Below the pieces are notes generated by a model. It had not been told where the DNA came from and searched no databases. It saw nothing but the letters and a program-made list of their open reading frames with translations. Made by a program: the position numbers and the translations under genes. Shown piece after piece: positions 26,384-35,647 of a stretch of DNA of 64,000 nucleotides. Source of the DNA: a bacterium (GTDB lineage: Bacteria; Bacteroidota; Bacteroidia; Flavobacteriales_D; Crocinitomicaceae); assembly GCA_024742305.1 (NCBI GenBank), contig JANSYQ010000011.1, forward strand, positions 40,237 through 104,236, in the 5' to 3' direction. Positions within the stretch are counted from its first letter, which is position 1, and each line of letters starts with the position of its first letter.

Positions 26384-29059
26384 CTAAATTCTTAAGATTA
26401 ATTTCAAATTGAATCGTCGTTGTGTGAGGAAATTGGGAACGGAATAAAAGCGTCCATTTACATCTTGCACCCATTGTTTTGAAAGTACATTATTGACACC
26501 GAGCAAGTTAAACACTTCAAAGGATAAGACGGCATCATCAAAATTGCGCGTCCAAAAGTTACTTTCAATCTCTTTCTCTTTATTTCTAAGTGCTTTTTTG
26601 TGCTTGTACAGGAAATCGTAAGACATTCCGATGTCCACACGGAAATACGAACGCAAACGTAAAACGTCCTTGTATCGGTTGAAATCAGGTGGACCATAAG
26701 GAAGTGGCGTAGCAAATTGTAGCCCCATATTTACACCAAAGCTCTCATACTTCGGCATGCGATCTTGCACCAACGCTCCGAAATTGAGTAGTTGATCTGT
26801 TGGTCTTGGAATAAATCCAGGGTAAATGACAGCACTATCCACAATGACTTGATCGTCGCTAATTCCAAACTGAATCACTTCACCCTCTGCATTGTAGTAT
26901 TCCGTGTACTGATCGCCAATAATATCCTCTTGTGTTCGCAGTATCCCCATTTTGAAGAACGATTGAACTCCTGGAACAAATTCTCCGTGAATATTCATGT
27001 CTAAACCGTAAGCATATCCAACGGCGTCGTTATTTGCATAGTAGCGCATTCGAACGTTCTCAATCTCGAAGGTGTTAATATCCCAAAGATATTTGTAGTA
27101 TGCTTCCACCGAAAATCGAAAAGGCACTTCGCGTTCCCACATGTTGAATTCAAAAGACGAACCTCCGACAATATGTAGGGATTTTTGTGCCAAAACATTC
27201 AAATTCAAATCTCCCGTAAACGTTCTAAACTCCCTATAGAAAGGCGGCTGATAGTACAATCCAGCGGAGAATTTGTGCTCTACATTTCGTTTAATTATGC
27301 GATCGTCCTTGAACATGTAGGCACGCGGCATGAATTTCACTGTGGCTCTTGGCGTAATGAAAAACTCACCATTGGATGAGGTATATCCGGCGCGAGACCC
27401 TACGGACAACGCCCATCGAGAAGAAGATTGCGGAACCGTATCGTAAATCACTTCGGTATACTTCTCATCGTTGGCATCTCTTTTCTTTCGCTCCAAAGAA
27501 ACGGGAACCATACGCTTGAAGTTTGACCAAGACGAATTCAATTGAATGTAGGAAGTGTAACGTTGTGCCTGTAAATCCAAATCGCCTTTGATCACTTCAA
27601 ACAACTCCACTTCGTCGCCGTTTGTTTGAGGCAAGGAGTAACCTGCAGAGTCTACCAGCCTCCACTCGCTTAGGCGATCGTCAAATTGATCCATCTGAAA
27701 GTTCACGCCCCACTTCAACTCGTGTTTTTGCGCTTTCAAGTTCTCCCGGTCGTTTGATTTCTTCAGCAATTGACTACCATCGTGGTACACGTTGATGATA
27801 GTTGCATTCAATCGGTTACGGGCATGATTTAAAAAACTTCCAACACCCAATACAGCCACCGAGTCGCCAAACTCTTCGCTGGATGCATCCGTTTCGAGCT
27901 CATTGATGAAGTATTGTCCTTCAATATCAAAATACTCGCGCTCATCGGTGTTAAAAACCGTAGCGTATAAATCGAGGTTGGTTCCTTCTTTTGGTTCCCA
28001 TTTCAATGCTGTTCCCCCCATCATGGTTTGGAAACTGGTTTGCTCTTGACCTTGGAAATAAATAACTAAAGAATATGCCTCGTTCGCTGTACCGAAATCG
28101 GTTTCTTGTGTTTGCGGTCGGAACTGGAAATTATTGGACGAAAAATGCGCCATGGTCGACCACTTTAGTTTTTCCGTGATGTTGTGATTCACCATGATTT
28201 GTCCATCCCAAAAAACAGGATTGTACGCCCCTTTCGTTGGTAATGAATTCAGGAAATAGCCGTTAGATCGATATCGAGCACCAGCAATGAAATTGGTTCT
28301 TGAGTTTATTTGTCGCTCTACGTGCCCCTCTAACCCTAGGAACGAAAGATTTGCTGAAGCATGAAGCGAATCAGGAGTTTTGTAAGTGATATCCAAAACG
28401 GAACTCAGCTTGTCGCCATAGTTCGAACTAAATCCTCCGGCAGAAAACTGGATATCTTCTACAAGAGCAGAATGAATAAACGACATTCCCTCTTGTTGCC
28501 CGGCGCGCGTCAAGAATGGACGATATACATTGAATCCGTTCACATAGACTAAATTTTCATCAAATGATCCTCCCCGAACATTGTAATTGCTGGTCAACTC
28601 ATTGTTGGAAACCGCGGGCGTTGTTAGTACAATGTAGGATTCTACACCTTGTCGTGGTAATTGAGATAAATCTATTCGTTTCAATCGATCCAATTCAAAA
28701 GGATCTTCAACTGTTTGTGTAATGATTATCGGACCTTGCTGGATGAATGAGTACTTTATATCGCCTAAATCAACGAAAGTCCTTCCATTAAAGTTTACGA
28801 CAATGGTGGAATCGTCTCCAAGCGTAGCGGGTGGAACAATGGTAATTTCTACACGACTTTTTCCTTCGAAGTAAATTTCGAAAATTCCTGTGGCAGTGTC
28901 TGTGTAAACACCTCCACCAATAGCATCCGGCGATTTCACTTTGATACTTTCCGTGATTCCATTACCCCGCGTATCCGTCACACGACCGGTCACTTTTTGC
29001 TGTTGGGCGTAGGTATTCCCAAAGCACATAAGTAGGAGTATCAGAAAGAGATTCTTCAT
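26384..29059 (-). CDS. TonB-dependent outer membrane receptor
   Basis: An 891-residue receptor. Signal peptide, a carboxypeptidase-regulatory-like beta-sandwich (residues about 20-100, VTGRVTDTRGNGITESIKVK), a plug domain (about 125-230, including SNYNVRGGSFDENLVYVNGF), then a 22-strand barrel ending in an aromatic-rich sequence (FLTQRRFNLKLILRI). It takes up an unknown ligand using TonB energy. No SusD partner is present, so glycan uptake is not specifically indicated; siderophore, peptide or other substrate remains open. Confidence 0.9.
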   Translation of the reverse strand: MKNLFLILLLMCFGNTYAQQQKVTGRVTDTRGNGITESIKVKSPDAIGGGVYTDTATGIFEIYFEGKSRVEITIVPPATLGDDSTIVVNFNGRTFVDLGDIKYSFIQQGPIIITQTVEDPFELDRLKRIDLSQLPRQGVESYIVLTTPAVSNNELTSNYNVRGGSFDENLVYVNGFNVYRPFLTRAGQQEGMSFIHSALVEDIQFSAGGFSSNYGDKLSSVLDITYKTPDSLHASANLSFLGLEGHVERQINSRTNFIAGARYRSNGYFLNSLPTKGAYNPVFWDGQIMVNHNITEKLKWSTMAHFSSNNFQFRPQTQETDFGTANEAYSLVIYFQGQEQTSFQTMMGGTALKWEPKEGTNLDLYATVFNTDEREYFDIEGQYFINELETDASSEEFGDSVAVLGVGSFLNHARNRLNATIINVYHDGSQLLKKSNDRENLKAQKHELKWGVNFQMDQFDDRLSEWRLVDSAGYSLPQTNGDEVELFEVIKGDLDLQAQRYTSYIQLNSSWSNFKRMVPVSLERKKRDANDEKYTEVIYDTVPQSSSRWALSVGSRAGYTSSNGEFFITPRATVKFMPRAYMFKDDRIIKRNVEHKFSAGLYYQPPFYREFRTFTGDLNLNVLAQKSLHIVGGSSFEFNMWEREVPFRFSVEAYYKYLWDINTFEIENVRMRYYANNDAVGYAYGLDMNIHGEFVPGVQSFFKMGILRTQEDIIGDQYTEYYNAEGEVIQFGISDDQVIVDSAVIYPGFIPRPTDQLLNFGALVQDRMPKYESFGVNMGLQFATPLPYGPPDFNRYKDVLRLRSYFRVDIGMSYDFLYKHKKALRNKEKEIESNFWTRNFDDAVLSFEVFNLLGVNNVLSKQWVQDVNGRFYSVPNFLTQRRFNLKLILRI

Positions 29060-29098
29060 TTTGTTCGGCTATTCAAACGGAACTTCTATCGTTTTATT

Positions 29099-30679
29099 TC
29101 AGTCGTTTTCCACTAAAAAGACAAGATCACCATTGAAAGGGTGCAATCCGTTGTACAATTGCTCAATCACGGATTGTACTTCACCGGTATTACAAAACTG
29201 AAAGAAGTTTACCGAACGTTCTTGCAATCCGCCGTTTGGGTTGATGCGCGATTTTACGAATTCAATGGCTTTCATTGCCTGATCGTGCTGTCCTTTTGAG
29301 AACTTGATCGCCTTATCCTTCATCCCATCGACTTGTTTTTCGATGCGCGCCAATTCTGCTTTCAAGAACTGTTCCTTGTTCGGATCGATGCCGAGAATCA
29401 TGTCGGAAAGCTCCTTTTCCAGTCGAGAAAAAGCAGTATTAATGCCGGACATATCCAAGTCGTCACCGGCATTTTCTTTGACATATTCTTTCTTCCAAGC
29501 GTCTTCGTCTTTAAAAACAGCTGTTGGATCGGCTTCTAATTTATCGAGTTTGTTCTTTGTACTTCGGTCGATCCAAACCACCGAATTTCGAACTTGAATC
29601 AACGGATAAACAACATCGGCCGCTTCAAATACGCCTTTCAATTGCAGCCAGTACGATATTTCTCCTCCACCTCCGACATACGCCAAATTGGGAAGAATGA
29701 ATTCCTGATACAAGGGACGTAAAATCACGTTGGGCGATATTTTCTGTGGATCGGCAAGCAAGGATTCAATATCTAGCGCACCTTTTCCTTCTGCAAATAA
29801 TCCGTTTTCGTTTTCTTGAATTCGCGAACGCAGTCCTTTTTCGTTGTAAAACAAGTTGATTTCGCGCGCCATTACTTGATCTTTCCCGCCATCTTCCAGT
29901 AGTTCAGAAGTTACTTGATTTACCGCTTCTTGCGAAAATCCTGTTTCCAGTTCTTTATGAAAAATAGGCGCGAAAGACGCTTTTAGAATGGTATCGTCGC
30001 CATCTACGATTAGCAAGCCGCGTTCTCCAAAAAGATGATTGACCAAACTTCTCATGGCGTGTGCATAGTTGTCGCCATTCAAGCTATCTATAACCGCATG
30101 TATTTCCGCCTCTTGATTGTTTTTGAATAGTTCGTGCAACTGCGCTTTGACCTCATCCAAACCGACTAAATCAAACAATCCAACGGGACCCTTTTGCTCA
30201 GATTCCCACGTAATTTTGTTGTTGAAAATAGAGCAAGATTGAATTTCTTCGAAATCGTGATCTTCCGTCGCCATCCAATATACGGGCACAAAATTGTACT
30301 CGGGAAAATCGGCATTCATTTCTTCGCACATTTTGATCACGTGCAATATTTTGATCACGAAGTACAAGGGTCCGGTGAACAATGAGAGTTGATGTCCCGT
30401 GGTAATCGTAAACGTCTTATCTGAAGTCAACGAGTTAAGATTGTGATCTACCGCCGGGGACGTCGAATGGCCAGCGTATTGCTGCTGCAGTGCCTTCTGC
30501 AAACTTTCACGAGCATCTTTCCCGAATTGATCCGATTTACGGGCTATTTGTCGGATAAGCGCTTCTTTGGAAAAAGGTTCAGTAATGTATTTCTCAAAAG
30601 ATTGTTGATCGTAGACCAATCGAAGGTGTTGTTCTGAGAACCAGCCGGAATCTCCCCTATTTATGGACAATTGTTGCAT
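29099..30679 (-). CDS. bshC: Bacillithiol biosynthesis cysteine-adding enzyme BshC
   Basis: A 526-residue BshC, which adds cysteine to GlcN-malate to complete bacillithiol. Family blocks are clear: ITTGHQLSLFTGPLYFVIK near residue 93, FVPVYWMATEDHDFEEI near 128, GLLIVDGDD near 222, ILRPLYQEFILPNLAYVGGGGEI near 320, and a C-terminal coiled coil. ATG 30679 is preceded by a perfect promoter box and only four bases, predicting a leaderless mRNA. Together with bshB1 it shows the organism makes bacillithiol. Confidence 0.93.
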   Translation of the reverse strand: MQQLSINRGDSGWFSEQHLRLVYDQQSFEKYITEPFSKEALIRQIARKSDQFGKDARESLQKALQQQYAGHSTSPAVDHNLNSLTSDKTFTITTGHQLSLFTGPLYFVIKILHVIKMCEEMNADFPEYNFVPVYWMATEDHDFEEIQSCSIFNNKITWESEQKGPVGLFDLVGLDEVKAQLHELFKNNQEAEIHAVIDSLNGDNYAHAMRSLVNHLFGERGLLIVDGDDTILKASFAPIFHKELETGFSQEAVNQVTSELLEDGGKDQVMAREINLFYNEKGLRSRIQENENGLFAEGKGALDIESLLADPQKISPNVILRPLYQEFILPNLAYVGGGGEISYWLQLKGVFEAADVVYPLIQVRNSVVWIDRSTKNKLDKLEADPTAVFKDEDAWKKEYVKENAGDDLDMSGINTAFSRLEKELSDMILGIDPNKEQFLKAELARIEKQVDGMKDKAIKFSKGQHDQAMKAIEFVKSRINPNGGLQERSVNFFQFCNTGEVQSVIEQLYNGLHPFNGDLVFLVEND

Positions 30680-30683
30680 CGTG

Positions 30684-30691
30684 CAAAGATA
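30684..30691 (-). promoter_or_regulatory. -7 promoter box of bshC, leaderless geometry
   Basis: TATCTTTG on the minus strand, exact TAnnTTTG match, four bases from ATG 30679. The transcription start would fall at or within a base or two of the start codon. Confidence 0.6.
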
Positions 30692-30750
30692 TTATAACCA
30701 ATTGTGTTGGACGGTGAAATACGGAATTTCTTTCATAGGGAAGTTGGTTT

Positions 30751-30846
30751 GATTGTTTGATTGTTTGACGGCTAGATTGTTTGACTGTTTGATTATTTGA
30801 CGACTTGACTGTTTGATTGATTGAAGGCTTGACTGTTTGACAGATC
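30751..30846. repeat. 8-bp-period tandem tract, 12 units
   Basis: Twelve consecutive octamers, all beginning GA: GATTGTTT twice, GACGGCTA, GATTGTTT, GACTGTTT, GATTATTT, GACGACTT, GACTGTTT, GATTGATT, GAAGGCTT, GACTGTTT, GACAGATC. It lies between divergent bshC and the acetyltransferase gene. Period is exact, unit sequence is degenerate. Confidence 0.85.
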
Positions 30847-30878
30847 GAACCTTACACGATTATAACTACCTTGCAACT

Positions 30879-31421
30879 ATGCGCGTTTCTTTTGAGGAAA
30901 TACATACGGAGCATCTAACCTTGCGGATTGCACATCCGGAAACAATGGACGCCATCTTCGCCTTGCCATCGGAACAAGAGCAAATGCGACTTCTTGGTAT
31001 AAAGGATAGACGACAATTGCGTATCGATCAGCAAAAACACAAAGAAGGATTGGCATCCCACAACAAAAAATTCGTGCATTTCTTTCTGTACGAAAAGGGC
31101 GGAAACGAAGTAATTGGTTGGTGCGGATATCATACTTGGTACACAGATCACAATCGAGCGGAAATTGGGTATTCCTTCTTTTCGGACACTCCCAAAGGAA
31201 AAGGCTGGATGAGCGAAGCCGTTACTGAAGTCATCAAGTATGGATTTGAAATCATGAAGTTGCATCGTATTGAAGCTATGGTTGGAGTGGATAACATTCC
31301 TTCGCTTCGAATTATGGAAAAGTTTGGATTTCAACAGGAAGGACATCTACGAGAGCATTATCTACGGGATGGCATTTACGAAGATTCGCTGGTTTTTTCG
31401 CTATTAGCGGGTGAGAAGTAA
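30879..31421 (+). CDS. GNAT family N-acetyltransferase (RimJ/RimL type)
   Basis: A 180-residue GNAT enzyme. The acetyl-CoA loop region is AEIGYSFFSDTPKGKGWMSEAVTEVIKYGFE, followed by HRIEAMVGVDNIPSLRIMEKFGFQQEGHLREHYLRDGIYEDSLVFSLL, which is typical of the RimJ/RimL-like branch acting on protein N-termini, but substrates in this branch are diverse. I chose ATG 30879 over an in-frame TTG at 30837 that would lie within the octamer repeat. Confidence 0.87.
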   Translation: MRVSFEEIHTEHLTLRIAHPETMDAIFALPSEQEQMRLLGIKDRRQLRIDQQKHKEGLASHNKKFVHFFLYEKGGNEVIGWCGYHTWYTDHNRAEIGYSFFSDTPKGKGWMSEAVTEVIKYGFEIMKLHRIEAMVGVDNIPSLRIMEKFGFQQEGHLREHYLRDGIYEDSLVFSLLAGEK

Positions 31422-31430
31422 AGCAAGTGT

Positions 31431-31438
31431 TATCTTTG
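31431..31438 (+). promoter_or_regulatory. -7 promoter box of cyclophilin gene
   Basis: TATCTTTG, exact TAnnTTTG match, 15 bases before ATG 31454. Confidence 0.5.
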
Positions 31439-31453
31439 TGAAAAAATTGAATT

Positions 31454-31906
31454 ATGTATGCAGTAATCAAGACAAATAAAGGGGAAATGAAGGTGGAGTT
31501 CTTCGAAAAAGATGCTCCAAACACCGTAGAAAACTTTACAAAATTGGCAAAAGATGGTTTCTATAATAATTTGAAATGGCACCGTGTAATACCTGATTTT
31601 GTAATTCAAGGAGGATGTCCAAATTCGAAAGATGGAGCCGATGGAATCCCAGGAACAGGCGGACCGGGCTACCAAATTGATTGTGAATTGGACGGAGACA
31701 ACCAGTACCACGATCGCGGAGTTCTCTCCATGGCGCACGCTGGAAGAAATACAGGTGGATCGCAATTCTTTGTTTGTCACTCGCGCAACAATACAGCTCA
31801 CTTGGATGGGAACCACACGGTGTTCGGAAAGGTAGTGGAAGGATTGGATGTGATTGACGATATCCGTCAGGGAGATTCCATTGATACAATTGAAGTAGTA
31901 GACTAA
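31454..31906 (+). CDS. Cyclophilin-type peptidyl-prolyl cis-trans isomerase
   Basis: A 150-residue cyclophilin without signal peptide, so cytoplasmic. The catalytic segment WHRVIPDFVIQGG (residues 42-54) includes the essential Arg, and GGSQFFV follows near 104. It isomerises X-Pro bonds. Compact length and sequence match the PpiB group. Own promoter box and strong terminator flank it. Confidence 0.94.
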   Translation: MYAVIKTNKGEMKVEFFEKDAPNTVENFTKLAKDGFYNNLKWHRVIPDFVIQGGCPNSKDGADGIPGTGGPGYQIDCELDGDNQYHDRGVLSMAHAGRNTGGSQFFVCHSRNNTAHLDGNHTVFGKVVEGLDVIDDIRQGDSIDTIEVVD

Positions 31907-31928
31907 TTATCCAAACGGACTTATAGAT

Positions 31929-31967
31929 AAACCGTGCTTCAGATTTCTAATGAGGCGCGGTTTTTTT
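31929..31967 (+). terminator. Rho-independent terminator after cyclophilin
   Basis: AACCGTGC pairs with GCGCGGTT around an 18-base loop (one G-T pair), followed by seven T residues. Confidence 0.75.
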
Positions 31968-31991
31968 GTTGAAAACTGCTAATTTGGTTCA

Positions 31992-32618
31992 ATGAAATTT
32001 TTGATTCTGCTAATCACTGTTTTAACATCACACCTTGCTAGCTCGCAGCTGTTCTACGAATCCCCATTTGTAGTAAACGGAACTTCTTTTCGTTTTACCA
32101 TTCCACCCGGCTTTGAGGAAATGAATGAAGAAGATCATCTGGAAGACGGCAATCCAAATGTTGCAGCTTATACCACACAGCAATTATATGAGGCACAGAT
32201 ATTATTTCCGAGGAAAACCAATCTTCTCTATATATCGAACTATGAAACGAATGACACTATAGCGAAGGAGAACGGAATAACGGAACTGTATGACATATAT
32301 TCGATGTTTTCAGATTCTGTCATTCTAGAAAAAGATACCTTGACAACGAATAATTTCGACACCTTCTCTATTTCGACATACACGATATTCTCGTCCTTTG
32401 GCGATATAGAGCTAAGTATGCGAATCTACGAGGCAGAATGTCAATTTGATAGTATTTCTTTTTCCGTGCACCTTGCAGAAAACATTCGCGAAGGACAATC
32501 ATTCTTGGACCCTTCCTTTTTTCGCGCCATTTTAAAATCCTATCGTGTGTATGAAACCGATCGAAATAGCACCTTTATTCGAAAGGAAGAATGGGAAGAA
32601 AAAATTCACAATCATTAA
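31992..32618 (+). CDS. Secreted protein, paralogue of the next gene
   Basis: A 208-residue protein with signal peptide (MKFLILLITVLTSHLASSQ). Mature start LFYESPFVVNGTSFRFTIPP closely parallels NFYEASYVYEGTSFQFVVPN in the following gene, so the two are tandem paralogues. The rest is mixed alpha/beta with many acidic residues. Family not recognised. Role unknown; likely periplasmic or secreted. Confidence 0.65.
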   Translation: MKFLILLITVLTSHLASSQLFYESPFVVNGTSFRFTIPPGFEEMNEEDHLEDGNPNVAAYTTQQLYEAQILFPRKTNLLYISNYETNDTIAKENGITELYDIYSMFSDSVILEKDTLTTNNFDTFSISTYTIFSSFGDIELSMRIYEAECQFDSISFSVHLAENIREGQSFLDPSFFRAILKSYRVYETDRNSTFIRKEEWEEKIHNH

Positions 32619-32642
32619 TCGAATACTTACTATATTACCACT

Positions 32643-33737
32643 ATGAAACATCTACTTACGCTACTCACACTGACTTATATTGGTTTTTCCAACGCACAAA
32701 ATTTCTACGAAGCCTCCTACGTTTACGAAGGGACATCCTTCCAGTTTGTGGTGCCAAACACATACGAAGCTATGCCATCGTTTGATCCTGAATTTACAGC
32801 GTACGTAACAGATATGGACGCCATAATGGAAGGAAATATCACAGATATGTTGATGATTGGTCTAACTATGGACTACGATGTGACCAACGAGGAAGACTTG
32901 ATCAATAATTATGCGGAGATGGATTTGGACCTCCTCGAAGAAGTGGAAGCCGTTGATATCAAAACATTCACCAATCGCAACGGAAAAAACTTTTTGCTTG
33001 CAAGTGGTAAAGTCGATGATTTTGAAGAAGATTTATCTGAGGTGCATTTTGCCATGACCGTTTTTGGTGAGGTAACGGTGATTGTAGCATTAGTAGATAT
33101 TAACGACGGAAAAGAATTGGACGAATCGTTGTTGGAGGCTTTGCTTCAGTCTTACAAAGAGATGGAAACGGATCGAGAAAACGAATACTTTCCCGAAGGC
33201 CCCGAAGAGGACAACTGGGATGCTGAAGAAGATTTCGGATTCAAAAATGAATCATTTCAAACCAACCTAACTTACGACAACACCGGTTTCTTCCCTGAGT
33301 TCGATGAAGAGGACGAATCCTCCACGTTTTGGGATGAAGACTGGTCGCAACCTTACTATGAGTTGCTTCTAGCGTATGGTTATTACGATTTAAACGACGA
33401 AGACGAAAGTGCTCCTGTTTGCGGAGTGAAGGTATTTTCCGGCGGTTATTCCGATTTGTATAAAACCGATCTACAGAAGTTAATTGCCTTGCAGGAAGTG
33501 TTTCCGTCACATTACATCGAAGGAATTTCAGCCAAGGGAACTTTATCGGGAGATGAATATGAGTTTAAAACCTACAGCGTGAAAGCCTCCGACCATGCGT
33601 TTCACAAACAGGTTTTATACGTAACTCATGTCAAAAGCGAAACGGTTTTTCTGTTGGGCTATTATTCAGTTCCGCCGACAGAAGAGTTGGAGGCAGAAAT
33701 GGAGGCTTTGGTGAAGACCTTCGATTATTTGGATTAA
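32643..33737 (+). CDS. Acidic secreted protein with duplicated-domain layout
   Basis: A 364-residue protein with signal peptide MKHLLTLLTLTYIGFSNAQ. Residues 20-175 align with the preceding paralogue; residues about 215-364 form a second part ending FLLGYYSVPPTEELEAEMEALVKTFDYLD. The centre (about 180-240) is very acidic (EGPEEDNWDAEEDFG, EFDEEDESSTFWDEDW). The Cys count is low. Not recognised as a named family; co-transcribed with the gene 24 bases upstream. Confidence 0.65.
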   Translation: MKHLLTLLTLTYIGFSNAQNFYEASYVYEGTSFQFVVPNTYEAMPSFDPEFTAYVTDMDAIMEGNITDMLMIGLTMDYDVTNEEDLINNYAEMDLDLLEEVEAVDIKTFTNRNGKNFLLASGKVDDFEEDLSEVHFAMTVFGEVTVIVALVDINDGKELDESLLEALLQSYKEMETDRENEYFPEGPEEDNWDAEEDFGFKNESFQTNLTYDNTGFFPEFDEEDESSTFWDEDWSQPYYELLLAYGYYDLNDEDESAPVCGVKVFSGGYSDLYKTDLQKLIALQEVFPSHYIEGISAKGTLSGDEYEFKTYSVKASDHAFHKQVLYVTHVKSETVFLLGYYSVPPTEELEAEMEALVKTFDYLD

Positions 33738-33797
33738 TATCTTTCCCCAAAATCCGCAAGTTATCAACAGATAGACAGCAACGGCTGGAACTTTCCT

Positions 33798-33805
33798 TAT
33801 ATTTG
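33798..33805 (+). promoter_or_regulatory. -7 promoter box of dnaX, leaderless geometry
   Basis: TATATTTG, exact TAnnTTTG match, five bases before ATG 33811. Transcription would begin at about the start codon. Confidence 0.6.
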
Positions 33806-33810
33806 TTTTG

Positions 33811-34926
33811 ATGAGCGATTTCGTAGTATCAGCACGCAAATATAGACCGCAAACCTTCGACACTGTAGTGGGACAGAAGTCTATTACCGCTACCTTGAAA
33901 AATGCGATCAAAAATGATCATTTAGCTCAGGCTTTCTTGTTCTGTGGATCGCGTGGAGTGGGAAAAACGTCAACCGCTCGAATTCTCGCTAAAACAATCA
34001 ACTGTTTTAACAGAACTGAAAACATTGAAGCGTGCGGCGAGTGTGATTCTTGTCAATCTTTTGATACAGGAAACTCACTGAACGTCTACGAACTGGATGC
34101 TGCTTCGAATAACTCGGTAGAAGACATTCGAAACTTGATTGATCAAGTGCGTATTGCTCCGCAGTTGGGAACACACAAAGTGTACATCATCGATGAGGTC
34201 CACATGTTATCGACTTCGGCCTTCAATGCGTTTCTGAAAACTTTGGAGGAACCTCCGAAGCATGCCATCTTTATTTTGGCTACCACAGAAAAACACAAGA
34301 TCATCCCTACGATTTTGTCGCGTTGTCAGATTTTTGATTTTAATAGAATCAAAGTAAAAGACATTGCGGATCACTTAGCGCACATCGCGAAAAGTGAAGG
34401 GGTGAATGCCGAGCCCGAAGCATTGCACATTATCGCTCAAAAGGCAGATGGAGCATTACGTGACTCACTTTCGATTTTCGATCAGATTGTCACTTTCTCG
34501 GGAGATTCGGTAACGTATCAAAACGTTATTGACAACCTCAATATTCTCGATTACGATTACTTCTTCCGCATTGTTGAATATGCACAGAAAGAAGATATTC
34601 CAGGAGCATTGTTGTTGTTTAATGATATTGTAGAACGCGGATTTGATCAACACAACTTCATCGTCGGACTGGCGAATCACTACCGTAACTTACTTGTTTG
34701 CAAAGATGTACGAACGGCAGCATTACTGGAAGTTGGAGAATCTATCCAAGAAAAGTACGTCGCCCAATCGAAAGAATTGGCAGCCAACTTAATCGTTCGT
34801 GCACTGGGCGTATTGAGTCGTGCCGATGTTGAATACAAAGCTTCTAAAAATCAACGCTTGCTCGTCGAAATGGCGCTCATGCAACTGTGTTCCCTCGTTC
34901 AGGAGCAAGAAAAAAAAAAGGACTGA
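33811..34926 (+). CDS. dnaX: DNA polymerase III gamma subunit (in-frame dnaX product)
   Basis: A 371-residue clamp-loader ATPase. Walker A GSRGVGKT at 46-53, zinc-finger cysteines C65, C75, C78, C81, DEVH at 128-131, sensor ATTEK near 157, and SRC near 170-172 are all present, so the ATPase is intact. The frame runs into GAA AAA AAA AAG GAC TGA, stopping right after domain III, as gamma does in E. coli. The coding continuation is in the -1 frame (see tau entry). The start is ATG 33811 (a TTG just upstream is not needed). Confidence 0.9.
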   Translation: MSDFVVSARKYRPQTFDTVVGQKSITATLKNAIKNDHLAQAFLFCGSRGVGKTSTARILAKTINCFNRTENIEACGECDSCQSFDTGNSLNVYELDAASNNSVEDIRNLIDQVRIAPQLGTHKVYIIDEVHMLSTSAFNAFLKTLEEPPKHAIFILATTEKHKIIPTILSRCQIFDFNRIKVKDIADHLAHIAKSEGVNAEPEALHIIAQKADGALRDSLSIFDQIVTFSGDSVTYQNVIDNLNILDYDYFFRIVEYAQKEDIPGALLLFNDIVERGFDQHNFIVGLANHYRNLLVCKDVRTAALLEVGESIQEKYVAQSKELAANLIVRALGVLSRADVEYKASKNQRLLVEMALMQLCSLVQEQEKKKD

Positions 34927-35531
34927 CGGATCTAGTTGAGATCATCCCTTTCCCTGAACAACTGCGCGATCGCGCTCCGAAACCCAAACAAAAAGCTGCA
35001 GCTCCGCAATCGCGACCGGTTCCCATGAAGCCAGAGCCCAAGGTAATGACCGCGCCTTCTGGTAAATTAAGTTCGTCTAGTATTTCCATTAAAAAGTTGA
35101 TGCATCAGAACACTGCTGAAAATGGAGGTTCTAAAATCGACATGAGTAATATGCCAATGAACGATTTTGGCATCGACGACTTGAAAATGATGTGGCGCCG
35201 ATTTGCTTTCGATATGAAAAATGAGGGAAAGCAGACTTTTTTCAGTGCTCTGATGAAACGTGATCCAATTCTTGTGGAAGGGACGAAATATCGCATGGAG
35301 GTGGACAACCAGACGCAAATCGACTACATCAGCCCTATCCTGTCAGAGCTAGTGGATTATCTGCGATTGAACTTGAAAAACTACGCGATTGAAATCTCGT
35401 TAGAGCTGACTTCAAACCCGGAAGAAGAAGTGAAATTTCTCAGTGGAAAAGACAAATTCGCCTCACTTGCCCGAAAAAACCCTAACTTACACACGTTGAA
35501 AAGCACGTTTAACTTAGATATTGATTACTAA
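33811..35531 (+). CDS. dnaX: DNA polymerase III tau subunit, by -1 frameshift at 34914-34920
   Basis: If the ribosome slips back one base on A AAA AAG (34914-34920), or RNA polymerase adds one A, translation continues as KKGLTDLVEIIPFPEQLRDR and runs to 35531, giving 573 residues. The extra part has a Pro/Lys/Ala-rich linker (RAPKPKQKAAAPQSRPVPMK) and a C-terminal domain (about 420-573) of the kind that contacts polymerase in tau proteins. The downstream frame has no close start of its own other than inside the ATPase frame. The alternative is a homopolymer sequencing error (A11 or A8 would give one continuous gene). Confidence 0.8.
34901..34943 (+). promoter_or_regulatory. dnaX recoding signal
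   Basis: Three elements in the order known from E. coli dnaX: SD-like AGGAG at 34901-34905, slippery run of ten A then G at 34910-34920, and after an eight-base spacer a small hairpin GATCT-AGTTG-AGATC at 34929-34943. A perfect palindrome GCGCGATCGCGC lies at 34964-34975. The hairpin is only 5 bp, so its contribution is uncertain. Confidence 0.7.
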
Positions 35532-35647
35532 ACAAATAACTTTTCAATCTTTTATGCGCTTCGATTTCTTGACATTCTACCATCTCAAGATTCAAAAACA
35601 ATTACCATCGAACCGTTTAAAAGTCAAGACATCCAACAATCGAAAAA

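Noticed and set aside
30751..30846. Octamer tract considered as CRISPR or coding
   Set aside because: Units of 8 bp with no spacers; the in-frame TTG start inside it would be an unlikely N-terminus.
31430..31889. Minus-strand frames opposite the cyclophilin gene
   Set aside because: Antisense to a well-identified gene; composition is that of a shadow frame.
33763..33775. DnaA-box-like TTATCAACA upstream of dnaX
   Set aside because: Single site with one mismatch, no cluster and no AT-rich unwinding region; not evidence for an origin.
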